From: Clostridium sp. DL-VIII
GTDB lineage: Bacteria > Bacillota > Clostridia > Clostridiales > Clostridiaceae
Length of the DNA stretch: 64,000 nt
Reading direction: 5' to 3'
NCBI RefSeq assembly: GCF_000230835.1
Contig: NZ_CM001240.1
Coordinates: 661,001-725,000 of the forward strand
The notes beneath the pieces were generated by a model. That model made no database searches. It was not told the origin of the DNA and saw only the letters and a program-made list of their open reading frames with translations. Below, piece by piece: positions 27,732 through 38,812 of the stretch. Position numbers and translations under genes: made by a program. Numbering within the stretch: the first letter of the stretch is position 1; each line of letters starts with the position of its first letter.

Positions 27732-27771
27732 AGCATATTAACGTCACTTCTGAGGTTAATATGCTTTTTTT
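27732..27771 (+). terminator. Riboswitch-controlled terminator upstream of guaB
   Basis: AGCATATTAAC (27732-27742) pairs perfectly with GTTAATATGCT (27755-27765), followed by a T-run. It is the expression platform of the guanine aptamer. Confidence 0.92.
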
Positions 27772-27817
27772 ATACCATAAAATATGCAAGATATAATTCA
27801 AGTTTAACTTAAAATGA

Positions 27818-29308
<1,491 letters not shown>

Positions 29309-29314
29309 TAATTA

Positions 29315-29363
29315 AATGCACAGTTTACAGCGAACGGCAAAATAAGCATGTGAACTGTGCATT
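29315..29363 (+). terminator. Hairpin after guaB
   Basis: AATGCACAGTTTACA (29315-29329) pairs with TGTGAACTGTGCATT (29349-29363). The tail is ACTTAATTT, so termination may be incomplete, allowing some read-through to guaA. Confidence 0.7.
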
Positions 29364-29507
29364 ACTTAATTTAGTTAAGTAAATCTATGAAATATTTTTC
29401 TTAAAGTTAAGATAATAATTTTTTATGTTGAAAATTGTTTTAATTTATTGATAAAAACTCATATTTAGTTAATAATAGAGATTATAAGAATAGTTTAGGA
29501 GGAAAAC

Positions 29508-31040
29508 ATGAAAAGAGATTTAGTTTTAGTTGTTGATTTTGGTGGACAATATAATCAATTAATAGCAAGAAGAGTAAGAGAATGCGGTGTATATTGCGAA
29601 ATTATCCCATATGATTATACTATAGAAAAAATAAAAGCTAAGAATCCTAAAGGTATAATATTTACAGGAGGACCTAATAGTGTTTATGGAGAAGATACTC
29701 CAACTGTAGAAAAAGAAGTTTTTGAATTAGGTGTACCGGTACTTGGAATATGTTATGGAGATCAATTAATGGCACATCTACTAGGTGGAAAAGTTGCTAC
29801 AGCTCCAGTAAGAGAATATGGTAAAACAAATGTGGTTTTAGACAATTCTTCTAAGTTATTTGATGGAATTGAAAAAGAAGGAATTGCTTGGATGAGTCAT
29901 ACTGATTACATATCAGAAGCACCTGAAGGGTTTAAAATAGTTGCACATACAGATGTTTGCCCAGTTGCAGCTATGGAAAATGAAGAAAAGAAACTTTATG
30001 GAGTTCAATTCCATGCAGAAGTAGAACATACTCAATTTGGTCAAAAAATGTTAGAAAACTTTATACACAATATTTGTGGTTTAGAAAATAGTTGGACTAT
30101 GGGATCTTTTGCGGAAGAAAAAATAAAAGAAATAAAGGAATTGGTAGGAGATAGAAAAGTGCTATGTGCTCTATCAGGTGGAGTTGATTCATCAGTTGCA
30201 GCGATGTTAGTACATAAAGCTATTGGACATAATTTAACTTGTATTTTCGTTGATCATGGTTTACTTAGAAAAGATGAAGGAGATACTGTTGAAAGAGTAT
30301 TTAAGAAGGAATTTGATATGAACATTAAGAGGGTTAATGTTGCAGATAGATTTCTTGGAAAACTTGCAGGAGTATCAGATCCAGAAAGAAAGAGAAAAAT
30401 TATTGGTGAAGAATTTATAAGAGTTTTTGAAGAAGAAGCTAAAAAGGTTGGTCAAATAGATTACCTTGTTCAAGGAACAATTTATCCAGACATAGTTGAA
30501 AGTGGAACTAAAACTTCAGCAACAATAAAATCTCATCATAATGTTGGTGGTCTTCCAGAAGATATGGACTTTGAACTTATAGAACCATTAAGAGAACTTT
30601 TTAAAGATGAAGTTAGAGCTGTGGGAGAAGAACTAGGAATTCCTCATAAATTAGTATGGAGACAACCATTCCCAGGTCCAGGACTTGCTATAAGAGTGTT
30701 AGGTGAAATAACAGAGGAAAAGCTTGAAATAGTGAGAGAGGCTGATGCTATTTTCAGAGAAGAAATTGCAAATGCAAATCTTGATGAAAGCATATGGCAA
30801 TACTTTGCATGTTTACCTAACATCAGATCAGTTGGAGTTATGGGAGATGAAAGAACATATTCTCATACAGTGGCATTAAGAGCGGTTACTTCAAGTGATG
30901 CAATGACTTCAGAATGGGCAAGAATCCCATATGAAATCTTAGATTTAGTAAGCAGAAGAATTGTAAATGAAGTTAAGGGAGTAAACAGAATTGTTTATGA
31001 CATAACTTCAAAACCACCAGCTACTATAGAGTGGGAATAA
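29508..31040 (+). CDS. guaA: GMP synthase (glutamine-hydrolysing)
   Basis: This 510-residue enzyme aminates XMP to GMP. The N-terminal class I glutaminase domain has the nucleophile Cys82 in LGICYGDQ and the His-Glu pair in [10 protein letters not shown], where the usual Pro between them is Ala. The ATP-pyrophosphatase loop is [10 protein letters not shown] near residue 224, and the C-terminal dimerisation domain ends [11 protein letters not shown] 29508 has TTAGGAGG upstream. It follows guaB in the same pathway; no second riboswitch was seen before it. Confidence 0.98.
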   Translation: MKRDLVLVVDFGGQYNQLIARRVRECGVYCEIIPYDYTIEKIKAKNPKGIIFTGGPNSVYGEDTPTVEKEVFELGVPVLGICYGDQLMAHLLGGKVATAPVREYGKTNVVLDNSSKLFDGIEKEGIAWMSHTDYISEAPEGFKIVAHTDVCPVAAMENEEKKLYGVQFHAEVEHTQFGQKMLENFIHNICGLENSWTMGSFAEEKIKEIKELVGDRKVLCALSGGVDSSVAAMLVHKAIGHNLTCIFVDHGLLRKDEGDTVERVFKKEFDMNIKRVNVADRFLGKLAGVSDPERKRKIIGEEFIRVFEEEAKKVGQIDYLVQGTIYPDIVESGTKTSATIKSHHNVGGLPEDMDFELIEPLRELFKDEVRAVGEELGIPHKLVWRQPFPGPGLAIRVLGEITEEKLEIVREADAIFREEIANANLDESIWQYFACLPNIRSVGVMGDERTYSHTVALRAVTSSDAMTSEWARIPYEILDLVSRRIVNEVKGVNRIVYDITSKPPATIEWE

Positions 31041-31099
31041 GATTGAAAAGTTTAGAATAAAATATATTATAATTAGAAAAAATTCAACAAAGAAATTAT

Positions 31100-31142
31100 C
31101 AGCTTAGATATTATATGAAAAGTAATATCTAAGCTGTTTTTT
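31100..31142 (+). terminator. Terminator after guaA
   Basis: CAGCTTAGATATTA (31100-31113) pairs with TAATATCTAAGCTG (31123-31136), followed by six T. Confidence 0.95.
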
Positions 31143-31364
31143 ATGTAATGCCTTATAAATAAATGGCTTATATGTTATGAAACATAAAGAATAAAAAATC
31201 TTCTAATCGACATAAAGAATGTAAACGAAGCATATTTAAAATAATTACTAAATATAATTAATATATTTTCGATAATAATTACGTGAGAATAATAATTGGT
31301 TAATATGAAATGAAAAAAATGTAGAAATATATATATAATAAGGTGATTACAATGGGGGGATAAT

Positions 31365-31601
31365 ATGAAGCGGAAAATTACATTAAATAAGAGCAATAAT
31401 GAATATGTAAGTGGTAGATTAACTATTCCTGTAGCATTATTAGAAGCAATAGGAGTAAATGAAGAAAATAGGGAAGTGATTCTTAATCTAGATGGTAGCA
31501 GGTTAATAATAGAAAGGGCTGATGATGATACTTGTAAAGATTTATCAGAGGAAAACTGGACAGGAATTACGCAAGAAGAAAGAGATTATTTATTACGATA
31601 A
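31365..31601 (+). CDS. Small AbrB/SpoVT-like DNA-binding protein
   Basis: This 78-residue protein resembles the swapped-hairpin AbrB/MazE fold: a GRLTIPVALLEAIGV segment (residues ~17-31) followed by REVILNLDGSRLIIERA strands. Such proteins act as transition-state regulators or antitoxins. No toxin-like gene lies downstream, since a terminator follows within 75-100 bases, so a regulator is more likely. The C-terminal ~25 residues are acidic. ATG 31365 has a GGGGGG ribosome site. Identification rests on pattern only. Confidence 0.55.
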   Translation: MKRKITLNKSNNEYVSGRLTIPVALLEAIGVNEENREVILNLDGSRLIIERADDDTCKDLSEENWTGITQEERDYLLR

Positions 31602-31670
31602 AATTTACATATTTAATAATTCTTATTCGCAAGGAATTATATAGAAAATTGAATATAAGATTCATGAAAT

Positions 31671-31705
31671 AAAAGGACATTTACAGAAATGTAAGTGTCT
31701 TTTTT
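31671..31705 (+). terminator. Terminator after the AbrB-like gene
   Basis: AGGACATTTACA pairs with TGTAAGTGTCTT around a GAAA tetraloop, followed by six T. Confidence 0.92.
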
Positions 31706-31924
31706 AGTTATATTTAATAGATAAAAATTTGTATCAATGATGTATTTTGAGAGTTTTTCTAATACAAAATAAAGATTTTAGAGGTGTTACTATTATTTTT
31801 GTCTAATTGATAGCAAATATAGCAAATCGGCATAATATATTATTAGGTAATTATTAAGATTTCTAAAATAACTTTAGAAAGTATTTTTATCATTATGAAA
31901 TTAGGTTGATTATATCGTATGTGC

Positions 31925-31956
31925 TATCACCAATAAAGGTAAGAATGTTGGTGATG
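31925..31956. repeat. Hairpin upstream of the cysteine-rich gene
   Basis: ATCACCAA and TTGGTGAT form an 8-bp stem around a 14-base loop, 51 bases before the start. No T-run follows; it may be part of the mRNA 5' end. Nothing else recognised in the 400-base gap apart from the preceding terminator. Confidence 0.45.
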
Positions 31957-32006
31957 AAAGCTAAGAATAAGTAGACTTAAGGATCAATTACAAAGGAGAG
32001 AAAAGA

Positions 32007-32345
32007 ATGGAAAACAGAGCTGATTGTAATAGAGAATGTATAAATCATGATGAAGATGAATCTGCATGTAGAAAGAAAAGGGGATGCGAACCTCCTCGTA
32101 ATAAATGTCAGCGTAAACCTGATAACAGAGGAGACCGTTTTGGTGAAGCATTAGAAGAAGCTTATAATGAAGGTTATAGAGACGGCTATTGTGATGGATT
32201 TGAAGATGGTCGTGAAAAAGGACAAGAAGAAGCCTATGACGAAGGATATAAAGATGGATATGAAAAGGCAAAACAAGAAGTTATAGATTATATAAAGAAA
32301 AATAAATCTTGTGGCCATAAATGTTGCTGTTGTAAGTGCTGCTAA
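32007..32345 (+). CDS. Cysteine-rich protein with Gly-x3 repeats
   Basis: This 112-residue protein is not assigned to a known function. The N-terminal third is charged with scattered cysteines. The centre (residues ~51-85) is a run of EGYRDGYCDGFEDGREKG-type repeats with Gly every fourth residue, like the deca-GX3 pattern of Yae1 N-terminal domains. The C terminus is CGHKCCCCKCC, a likely metal-binding or disulfide-crosslinking tail. Such composition recalls spore-coat proteins, but no sporulation promoter was identified. ATG 32007 has AAAGGAGAG upstream and the gene stands alone with its own terminator. Confidence 0.75.
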   Translation: MENRADCNRECINHDEDESACRKKRGCEPPRNKCQRKPDNRGDRFGEALEEAYNEGYRDGYCDGFEDGREKGQEEAYDEGYKDGYEKAKQEVIDYIKKNKSCGHKCCCCKCC

Positions 32346-32375
32346 GTAAAAACTATATATATATAATAATATTAT

Positions 32376-32408
32376 AAAAAGAGGAGTATATTATGTATTC
32401 CTCTTTTT
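32376..32408 (+). terminator. Terminator after the cysteine-rich gene
   Basis: AAAAAGAGGAGTA (32376-32388) pairs with TATTCCTCTTTTT (32396-32408) with one G-U pair; the stem runs into T6. Confidence 0.88.
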
Positions 32409-32591
32409 TGATGGCTTGTCTTAAAGATTCTAAATGATAAATCATAATAAGAAAATATGAAATTAAGTTATTTAGAAAAGTTTAATTAAATAAGTTTAAG
32501 TAATATAAAATATAATCAGACAAGTTATTTGTCAATGGAAAAATACAGTATTAATTGCTAAAACCATGCGCGATATAATTACATTACAGGA

Positions 32592-32754
32592 AGGAGGAAG
32601 ATATAAATAGTAAAGAATTGGGAGTTATGGATAAGTCAAATAAGGATTGTATTAAGGAAATGTAAACGATAAAAAAGATTTTTTACAAGCTATATTCATG
32701 GTGATAATATTGCCGGTGGAAAAACAAGAGGCTAAAGTTATCTTATATAGGTAA
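32592..32754 (+). pseudogene. Possible decayed small gene in the gap before pgi
   Basis: A strong GGAGG at 32593-32597 is followed by a short frame ending KDCIKEM-stop, then, in another frame, DFLQAIFMVIILPVEKQEAKVILYR-like coding text to 32754. This looks like one small gene broken by a frameshift and stop. No family is recognised and chance is possible. The remaining ~750 bases between 32346 and 33092 hold only this, a hairpin at 32806 and the pgi promoter. Confidence 0.25.
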
Positions 32755-32805
32755 TTTATATATATTATAAGTACAAAAAGTAATTTAAATAGACAGTATT
32801 TAAGT

Positions 32806-32835
32806 AAGACTTAGTTAAAATTTCGACTAGGTCTT
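32806..32835. repeat. Hairpin in the gap before pgi
   Basis: AAGACTTAGT (32806-32815) pairs with ACTAGGTCTT (32826-32835) with one G-U pair. There is no T-run, so it is at best a weak terminator of the decayed upstream unit. Confidence 0.4.
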
Positions 32836-33044
32836 GCCTAAGTATATGGATAAAAGTAATGATAATAAATTGGAATAAGTGCAGTAAGATAAATGTATAT
32901 TAATTATTATTAGAGTAAAAATAAAATAGAGAAAGTTAAAAGGATTTGAACAATATTAATTATTTGATATATTGTTTTTGTTTGTTAAAATGACTAAAAG
33001 TATCCGTTAAAAAGCTAAAATTAACGATTGATTTAAATTTTTTG

Positions 33045-33053
33045 TGATATAAT
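33045..33053 (+). promoter_or_regulatory. Extended -10 promoter of pgi
   Basis: TGATATAAT is a TGn-TATAAT extended -10, 39 bases before the ATG. The -35 is poor. Confidence 0.5.
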
Positions 33054-33092
33054 AAGAGTGATATTTTATTAGTATGGAGGTAGGATGAAGAA

Positions 33093-34442
33093 ATGAATAA
33101 AGGTATATCATTGGATTTATCAAAATTAGCACCTTATTTAGACATGACTGAAGTTGACTATATGGAGGAAATGGTTAAAAGTGCCCATGAAAAGTTACAT
33201 AATAAGACAGGAGCAGGAAACGATTTTTTAGGTTGGGTCGATCTTCCTGTAGATTATGATAAAGATGAGTTTGCAAAAATTAAAAAAGCAGCAGAAAAAA
33301 TCAAATCTGATTCAGATGTATTAATCGTTATTGGAATAGGAGGATCATATCTTGGTGCGAGAGCAGCAATTGAAATGTTAACACATAATTTCCATAACGT
33401 ATTAGGTAAGGATAAGAGAAAAGCCCCTAAGGTTTTCTATGTTGGAAATAATATTAGTTCAACATACATGGCTGAACTTTTACAAGCAATAGAAGGTCAA
33501 GATGTAAGTGTAAATGTAATTTCAAAATCAGGTACTACTACAGAGCCAGCAATTGCATTTAGAATTTTTAGAGATTATTTAGAAAAGAAATATGGAGTTG
33601 ACGAAGCTAGAAAGAGAATATATGCTACAACAGACAAAGCTAAAGGAGCACTAAAAACATTAGCTGATGCTGAAGGATATGAAACATTTGTAGTTCCAGA
33701 TGATGTTGGAGGCAGATTCTCAGTACTAACAGCAGTTGGATTATTACCAATAGCTGCAGCTGGAATTGATATAGATGAAATGATGAAAGGTGCTGCTGAT
33801 GCAAGAGAAGCTTATTCTGATCCATCTATTAAGAATAATGATGCTTATAAATATGCAGCAGTTAGAAATGCTTTATACAACAAAGGTAAAGCAATTGAAG
33901 TATTAGTAAATTATGAACCATCACTTCACTATTTTAATGAATGGTGGAAGCAATTATATGGAGAATCAGAAGGAAAAGATAATAAAGGATTATTCCCAGC
34001 AGCTGTAGATTTTTCAACTGATCTTCATTCAATGGGACAATTTATCCAAGATGGAAAAAGAATAATGTTTGAAACAGTTATAAACATTGAAAAGGCTAAA
34101 TATGAAATCAACATAGAAAAAGCTGATAGCGATTTAGATGGTTTAAATTTCTTAGCTGGAAAAACTATGGATTTTGTTAATAAGAAAGCATTCCAAGGAA
34201 CTTTATTAGCTCATAATGATGGAGGAGTTCCTAATATGGTATTAAATGTACCAGAGTTTTCAGCATATTACTTTGGATATATGGTTTATTTCTTCGAAAA
34301 AGCTTGTGGAATCAGTGGACATTTATTAGGTATAAATCCATTTAATCAACCAGGAGTTGAGGCATATAAGAAGAACATGTTTGCTTTACTAGGAAAGCCA
34401 GGATATGAAGATATGAAGGCAGAACTAGAAAAGAGACTTTAA
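33093..34442 (+). CDS. pgi: Glucose-6-phosphate isomerase
   Basis: This 449-residue enzyme interconverts glucose 6-phosphate and fructose 6-phosphate. The length fits the Firmicutes form. Family motifs are [11 protein letters not shown] (near 82), [12 protein letters not shown] (near 143) with the phosphate-binding Ser/Thr residues, [14 protein letters not shown] (near 208) and the C-terminal [18 protein letters not shown] with the active-site Lys. ATG 33093 has GGAGGTAGG upstream. The yqxD-type gene follows after 8 bases and is probably co-transcribed. Confidence 0.98.
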   Translation: MNKGISLDLSKLAPYLDMTEVDYMEEMVKSAHEKLHNKTGAGNDFLGWVDLPVDYDKDEFAKIKKAAEKIKSDSDVLIVIGIGGSYLGARAAIEMLTHNFHNVLGKDKRKAPKVFYVGNNISSTYMAELLQAIEGQDVSVNVISKSGTTTEPAIAFRIFRDYLEKKYGVDEARKRIYATTDKAKGALKTLADAEGYETFVVPDDVGGRFSVLTAVGLLPIAAAGIDIDEMMKGAADAREAYSDPSIKNNDAYKYAAVRNALYNKGKAIEVLVNYEPSLHYFNEWWKQLYGESEGKDNKGLFPAAVDFSTDLHSMGQFIQDGKRIMFETVINIEKAKYEINIEKADSDLDGLNFLAGKTMDFVNKKAFQGTLLAHNDGGVPNMVLNVPEFSAYYFGYMVYFFEKACGISGHLLGINPFNQPGVEAYKKNMFALLGKPGYEDMKAELEKRL

Positions 34443-34450
34443 TTAAATAT

Positions 34451-34882
34451 ATGAAGATTATAATTGATGGAGATGCCTGTCCAGGCATCTCCATCATTGA
34501 AAAAATAGCAAAAAAGTATGAAATTCCAATTATAATTTATTGTGATATTCATCATTTCATTCAAAGTGATTATTCAGAGGTTAAGGTTGTGGACAGTGGA
34601 TTTCAAAGTGTGGATATGTATGTGGCAAATGAAACTAAACAAGGAGATATAGTTGTATCTCAAGATTATGGTGTGGCTGCCATGTGTTTATCTAAGAAAG
34701 CTAAAGTAATAAATCCAAAAGGCTTCATATATGATGAAAAAAATATCGATAGATTATTAGAGGAAAGACATATTTCGCAAAAAATAAGAAGAGGTGGAGG
34801 AAAAACCTCGAATCCTAAAAAGAGAACAGAAGAAGATGATTCAAAATTGGAAAGAAATTTAGTAAAACTAATAGAAAATTGA
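34451..34882 (+). CDS. YaiI/YqxD family protein (DUF188)
   Basis: This 143-residue protein matches the YaiI/YqxD family: IIIDGDACP at the N terminus, then VVSQDYGVAAMCLSKKAKVINPKGFIYDEKNI and an IRRGGGKT-type motif near residues 115-122. The fold is PIN-like with conserved Asp residues, which suggests nuclease activity, but no reaction is established. It has no clear ribosome site and starts 8 bases after pgi, so translation is likely coupled. A terminator follows. Confidence 0.88.
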   Translation: MKIIIDGDACPGISIIEKIAKKYEIPIIIYCDIHHFIQSDYSEVKVVDSGFQSVDMYVANETKQGDIVVSQDYGVAAMCLSKKAKVINPKGFIYDEKNIDRLLEERHISQKIRRGGGKTSNPKKRTEEDDSKLERNLVKLIEN

Positions 34883-34890
34883 TATGTTTT

Positions 34891-34919
34891 AGAAGCTTAA
34901 AAATATAGGCTTCTTTTTT
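34891..34919 (+). terminator. Terminator after pgi-yqxD
   Basis: AGAAGC (34891-34896) pairs with GCTTCT (34909-34914), followed by T6. The stem is short. Confidence 0.75.
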
Positions 34920-35149
34920 GTATTTATGTTTAAATTAGACCTTAATACATGAAAACACAAGATTTATGTGGTAAGGAGAATGGTGTAGTACATATATTAA
35001 GATCTCGTTTTATATGTATATGATTTCTTCTAATGAAATATGTTATAATCAAAATAAAAATTAACTGGAGTTATTTACAAATAATGGTATAATCATATAT
35101 TATAATAATAGGGAATATTGAGAAGCATTTGTGAAAGGGGTATAGATTC

Positions 35150-37507
35150 ATGGAAGAACTTCAGTTGAAATATGTTGAGATAATTTTTGATAAACAAACA
35201 CCACAGAATATTGGAACGGAAATAAATATATCTAGTAGAATAGATGATTGTGATGGTAAATTAGAATACAAGTTTATAGTTGGTAAGGGCGGAATTTGGA
35301 ATACAATACAGGAATTTTCTGAGAAGAGTAAATGTGTATGGAAACCTAAAACAGAAGGGGAGTATATGGTTATGGTACAAGCAAGGGATAAAGATGGGAA
35401 AAAGCCTTTAGATTATTTGGCAAGAGAAGAATTTTCTATAACAAATGATGAAGCAACAGATGCTATGTTAAATGAAGAAATCTTATCTAAGGTTGCAAAC
35501 GATGAAGAAGGTGACATAAGCTTTAGAGGGATAGTAGAAGATGAAACTTCTTCTGATAATTTGGAGTTTAAAGAAGCTGTAAATAATGACCAAGAGAGTA
35601 ATGTAGTATTTCTTGAAGTAAAAGAACTTTCGAAAGAAGAAAAAGAAACGTTGATAGGTGAAAAGGATATTAATGAAGAATTACTTCTTTCAGAAGGAAC
35701 TGAAAGAAGAGAGCGTAAAAAAATAGATTTTGAAGGAAATGAAGAAAAAGAACTAGAGCTTATAAATACTATTATTACTGATAAAGAAGAATACATGGTT
35801 GGTGAAAAGTGCTCAATAGAAGTGAAAATGAATAATGAAGGTGCGTATTTATATAGATTTTATATTAAGAATAATGATGAATGGGATGTAATAAGAGATT
35901 ATGATACAAGTAATTTGTTAAAATATACAGTTAATGAAGAAGGAGAAAAAAAATTCTTGGTACAATGCAAGATGATGCAATCAACTGAGGCCTTTGAAGA
36001 CTATAAAATTGTAAGAATAGATGTTAAGAGCATTAGAAAAATAGAAATAACAGATTTTAAATGCTTGAATAAAGCTCTAATATCTGGTGAAAAACTTGGA
36101 TTTGCTGTAGAAACTAATGTTTATAAAAATGAAGCTGAAAAAGATAAAGTTGTATTGCTATATAAGTTTTATAAATTATATAAGGATGGAAAGTCTGTAT
36201 GTATACAAGATTATTCTACAAGAAATGATGTATATTACAAGGAATTAGAAGCAGGAAGTTATAGAATTTTATGCCTTGTGAAGAGTATATTTTCTAATAG
36301 AGAATATGACGATAGAGCTATTCTAGTATATGACGTTAAACCATATGAAGATATAAAAATTAATAGTTTTGTAGCTAGTTTAAATTCTCCTCAAACAACT
36401 GAAACAGATATACGATTTACATCAGAAATACAAGGCGGAAAAAATTTATTATATAAATATAAGGTTAAGGGACCAATTGAGGAAGATACAGGATTTACTG
36501 CAGAAAAGGAATTTTCATGGAAGCCTATAGAAGCAGGAGAATATGAAATAATATTATATGTTAAGGATTCAGAGCATAAAGGTGAATATGAAGCTACTAA
36601 AAAAATAGCATTTACAATTGAAGAAAAAGGTAAGAAACCAGTAAAAATTTTAGATGTAATAGTTGACAGAGAAAAGAAGGTCATAGCAGGAGAGCCAGTT
36701 AACATAATGGTTAATGGGGAAGGTGGAACTAGACTTCAATATGCATTTACAATAAGAGAAAATAAAAAGAAACTAGAAGGGGTAAGCTATAATAAATCAA
36801 ATTGGATTAATTTCATTCCAGAACATGCTGGTGAATATGAAGTGGAGATAATGGTTAAAGATCAATATTCTGATAAGCCATATGATGCGAATACATTTGT
36901 TCATTTAAAGGCTATGGAATACTTACCAGGAGAGATTGATTATATAATTTTACCATATAAAGAAACTCATCTGATTGGAGAAGCTATAGAATTTGAATGC
37001 ATTATCCAAAATACACAAGATGTCTTAGTTAAATATGAAACAAAAATTAATGGACATTCGGTTGAGGAGACAGAGTTCTCAAAAAATAAGAAACTAAGAT
37101 TTGTTCCTAAAATTGCAGGAAAATATACAATAGAAGTTTATGCTAAAAATATAAAGTGCAAAGACGAATACGATTCAAAGAAACAAATAAACTTATATGT
37201 AAGTGAGGCACCACCAGTAATAGAAACAAAAATAATAACCAATAAATTAGAATTTAACATAAATGAAGAAGTAACTTTCGAAGTTATAAGCAGAGGAGGA
37301 AAAGATGTATGTTATGAATTTTATTTAATGGGAAACAATGAATGGAAGAAAGTGCAGCCTTATAGTAAGAAACATTATTATAGCTTTATACCATTTGCTG
37401 AAGGGAAATATAAGATTTTAGCATTGGCAAAGAGTTATTATAAAAAAGTTAGTTATGAAGATTATGATCAAATAACATTTTTTGTTAATGCACAATCAAA
37501 AAAATAG
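35150..37507 (+). CDS. Triple-tyrosine-motif repeat protein
   Basis: This 785-residue protein is built of about seven beta-sandwich repeats of ~95 residues. Each has the pattern ...YKFIVG...W...Y......W.P...GEY.I.V.ARD, typical of Y_Y_Y (triple tyrosine) domains. A long acidic stretch rich in Glu and Ser separates the first repeat from the rest (residues ~100-210). There is no signal peptide or anchor. Such clostridial proteins are often next to cell-wall enzymes; here a lytic transglycosylase gene follows after 80 bases. A role in binding wall or surface ligands is possible but not shown, and export would need a non-classical route. Confidence 0.8.
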   Translation: MEELQLKYVEIIFDKQTPQNIGTEINISSRIDDCDGKLEYKFIVGKGGIWNTIQEFSEKSKCVWKPKTEGEYMVMVQARDKDGKKPLDYLAREEFSITNDEATDAMLNEEILSKVANDEEGDISFRGIVEDETSSDNLEFKEAVNNDQESNVVFLEVKELSKEEKETLIGEKDINEELLLSEGTERRERKKIDFEGNEEKELELINTIITDKEEYMVGEKCSIEVKMNNEGAYLYRFYIKNNDEWDVIRDYDTSNLLKYTVNEEGEKKFLVQCKMMQSTEAFEDYKIVRIDVKSIRKIEITDFKCLNKALISGEKLGFAVETNVYKNEAEKDKVVLLYKFYKLYKDGKSVCIQDYSTRNDVYYKELEAGSYRILCLVKSIFSNREYDDRAILVYDVKPYEDIKINSFVASLNSPQTTETDIRFTSEIQGGKNLLYKYKVKGPIEEDTGFTAEKEFSWKPIEAGEYEIILYVKDSEHKGEYEATKKIAFTIEEKGKKPVKILDVIVDREKKVIAGEPVNIMVNGEGGTRLQYAFTIRENKKKLEGVSYNKSNWINFIPEHAGEYEVEIMVKDQYSDKPYDANTFVHLKAMEYLPGEIDYIILPYKETHLIGEAIEFECIIQNTQDVLVKYETKINGHSVEETEFSKNKKLRFVPKIAGKYTIEVYAKNIKCKDEYDSKKQINLYVSEAPPVIETKIITNKLEFNINEEVTFEVISRGGKDVCYEFYLMGNNEWKKVQPYSKKHYYSFIPFAEGKYKILALAKSYYKKVSYEDYDQITFFVNAQSKK

Positions 37508-37587
37508 TTAATGTTAATGTATCTAAAGGTTTAAGAAAAAGGTTCGAAAATAAACATAAGATAAATTTTGGAGGAAGGTTATTAAAA

Positions 37588-38406
37588 ATGGCGATAAATG
37601 GTGTAAATCAACTTTCAAATGAACAGCTATTAGCAATGAATATGATGGGAAACGGACAAATAACAAATGATTCTGATTCTGGTGATACTAGTAATGAGTC
37701 AAACTATGCATTTCAATTGGCTATGCAAAATTTAATGGATGAATCATCGAAAAAAACTAGTAAAAATGTTAATGGTGGACTAAATAGTACTAGTGACAAG
37801 GCTGATAAAACTGATAATAAAATAGATGTGAGTGAAAAATCAAATGATTCTAATAATGATAAGGCGAGTGCTACAGCAGCTAAAATTGGACAGACATATT
37901 TAACAGGACAAAAATTAGAAGATATACCTATGATTATGAATGGGAATTATGTGAACTTTTCAAAAAAAGCAGGGTCCATTTTAGATAATAGAAGTGATGC
38001 TGACATAGAAAAGATATATGGTGCAGTTGACTCAGCGGCTAAAAAGTATGGAGTAGATTCAAACTTGATCTTGGCTGTAATTAAACAAGAGTCTGATTTT
38101 AATCCTAATGCAACTTCAGGGGCTGGTGCTGCTGGATTAATGCAAATCATGCCTGAAAACTTTTCGAGTTTAGGAATAAAAGATCAATATGATATGGACC
38201 AAAATGTTAGTGGAGGAACTCAGCTTCTTAAAGAATATTTGGATAAATATAATGGAAATACTGAGATGGCACTTATGGCTTATAATGCGGGCCCTGGAAC
38301 GATGCAAAGAAGAGGTGTTTCATCATCAAGTGATTTATATAAAATGCCAGAAGAAACTCAAAATTATGTACCTAAAGTAATGGGGTATTATAGAAATGGA
38401 GTCTAA
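37588..38406 (+). CDS. Lytic transglycosylase (SLT domain)
   Basis: This 272-residue protein has a Ser/Asn/Asp-rich N-terminal half of low complexity (residues ~25-95) and a C-terminal SLT/goose-lysozyme-type domain from ~140. Catalytic Glu lies in AVIKQESDFNPNATS, followed by AAGLMQIMP and MALMAYNAGPG motifs. It should cleave peptidoglycan glycan strands. No signal peptide is seen, like FlgJ-type or phage-type SLT proteins that leave by other routes. ATG 37588 has TTGGAGGAAGG upstream. It probably shares a transcript with the upstream triple-tyrosine gene. Confidence 0.88.
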   Translation: MAINGVNQLSNEQLLAMNMMGNGQITNDSDSGDTSNESNYAFQLAMQNLMDESSKKTSKNVNGGLNSTSDKADKTDNKIDVSEKSNDSNNDKASATAAKIGQTYLTGQKLEDIPMIMNGNYVNFSKKAGSILDNRSDADIEKIYGAVDSAAKKYGVDSNLILAVIKQESDFNPNATSGAGAAGLMQIMPENFSSLGIKDQYDMDQNVSGGTQLLKEYLDKYNGNTEMALMAYNAGPGTMQRRGVSSSSDLYKMPEETQNYVPKVMGYYRNGV

Positions 38407-38432
38407 AATACTATTGTATTTTAGATTTTTTT
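38403..38432 (+). terminator. Terminator overlapping the transglycosylase stop
   Basis: CTAAAATAC (38403-38411) pairs with GTATTTTAG (38416-38424), followed by seven T; the left arm contains the TAA stop. Confidence 0.88.
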
Positions 38433-38465
38433 CTATAAGTTATAGTATAAGAGTATAATTTTTAG

Positions 38466-38522
38466 AAAACTGAATTAAGTACGTCATATGAATAATAATA
38501 TGACGTTTTTTTATTCAGTTTT
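38466..38522 (+). terminator. Nested second terminator
   Basis: Inner ACGTCATAT/ATATGACGT (38481-38505) with T7 lies within outer arms AAAACTGAAT/ATTCAGTTTT (38466-38475, 38513-38522). It backs up the first terminator. Confidence 0.8.
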
Positions 38523-38617
38523 ATTATGATTTGATAAAATATTAATATAAGGTAAATCATTTCAAGTGTTATCGTATTCATATATTTGAAAACGTTTTAA
38601 AAGGACAAAATAAAAAA

Positions 38618-38700
38618 CGCAACCCTTGGGGCCAGGTTGCGCTTTAGCAATAAGCAATAAGCAATAAATAAAAAGGGGGCTATATATTCCTTTTATTTAT
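38618..38700. repeat. GC-rich hairpin, tandem GCAATAA repeats and second hairpin
   Basis: CGCAACC/GGTTGCG (38618-38641) is followed by three tandem GCAATAA units (38647-38667), then ATAAATAAAAAGG...CCTTTTATTTAT. They lie between two genes that converge and may terminate the rsuA-type transcript from the opposite strand. Confidence 0.5.
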
Positions 38701-38812
38701 CCTTGCAAGAACATTATAGAGTATTCTCGTTAATAATGCAAGTGATTTAATAAAAAATGTGATTATTTTTGTAAAAAATGAATTATTTTATTGCAAAACA
38801 AATTAACATTCG

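Noticed and set aside
31365..31601. Antitoxin of a toxin-antitoxin pair
   Set aside because: The AbrB-like fold would fit, but no second small gene lies next to it and a terminator follows.
38586..38600. cre-like TTGAAAACGTTTTAA
   Set aside because: It fits the CcpA consensus fairly well but lies between the ends of two converging genes, far from any start.
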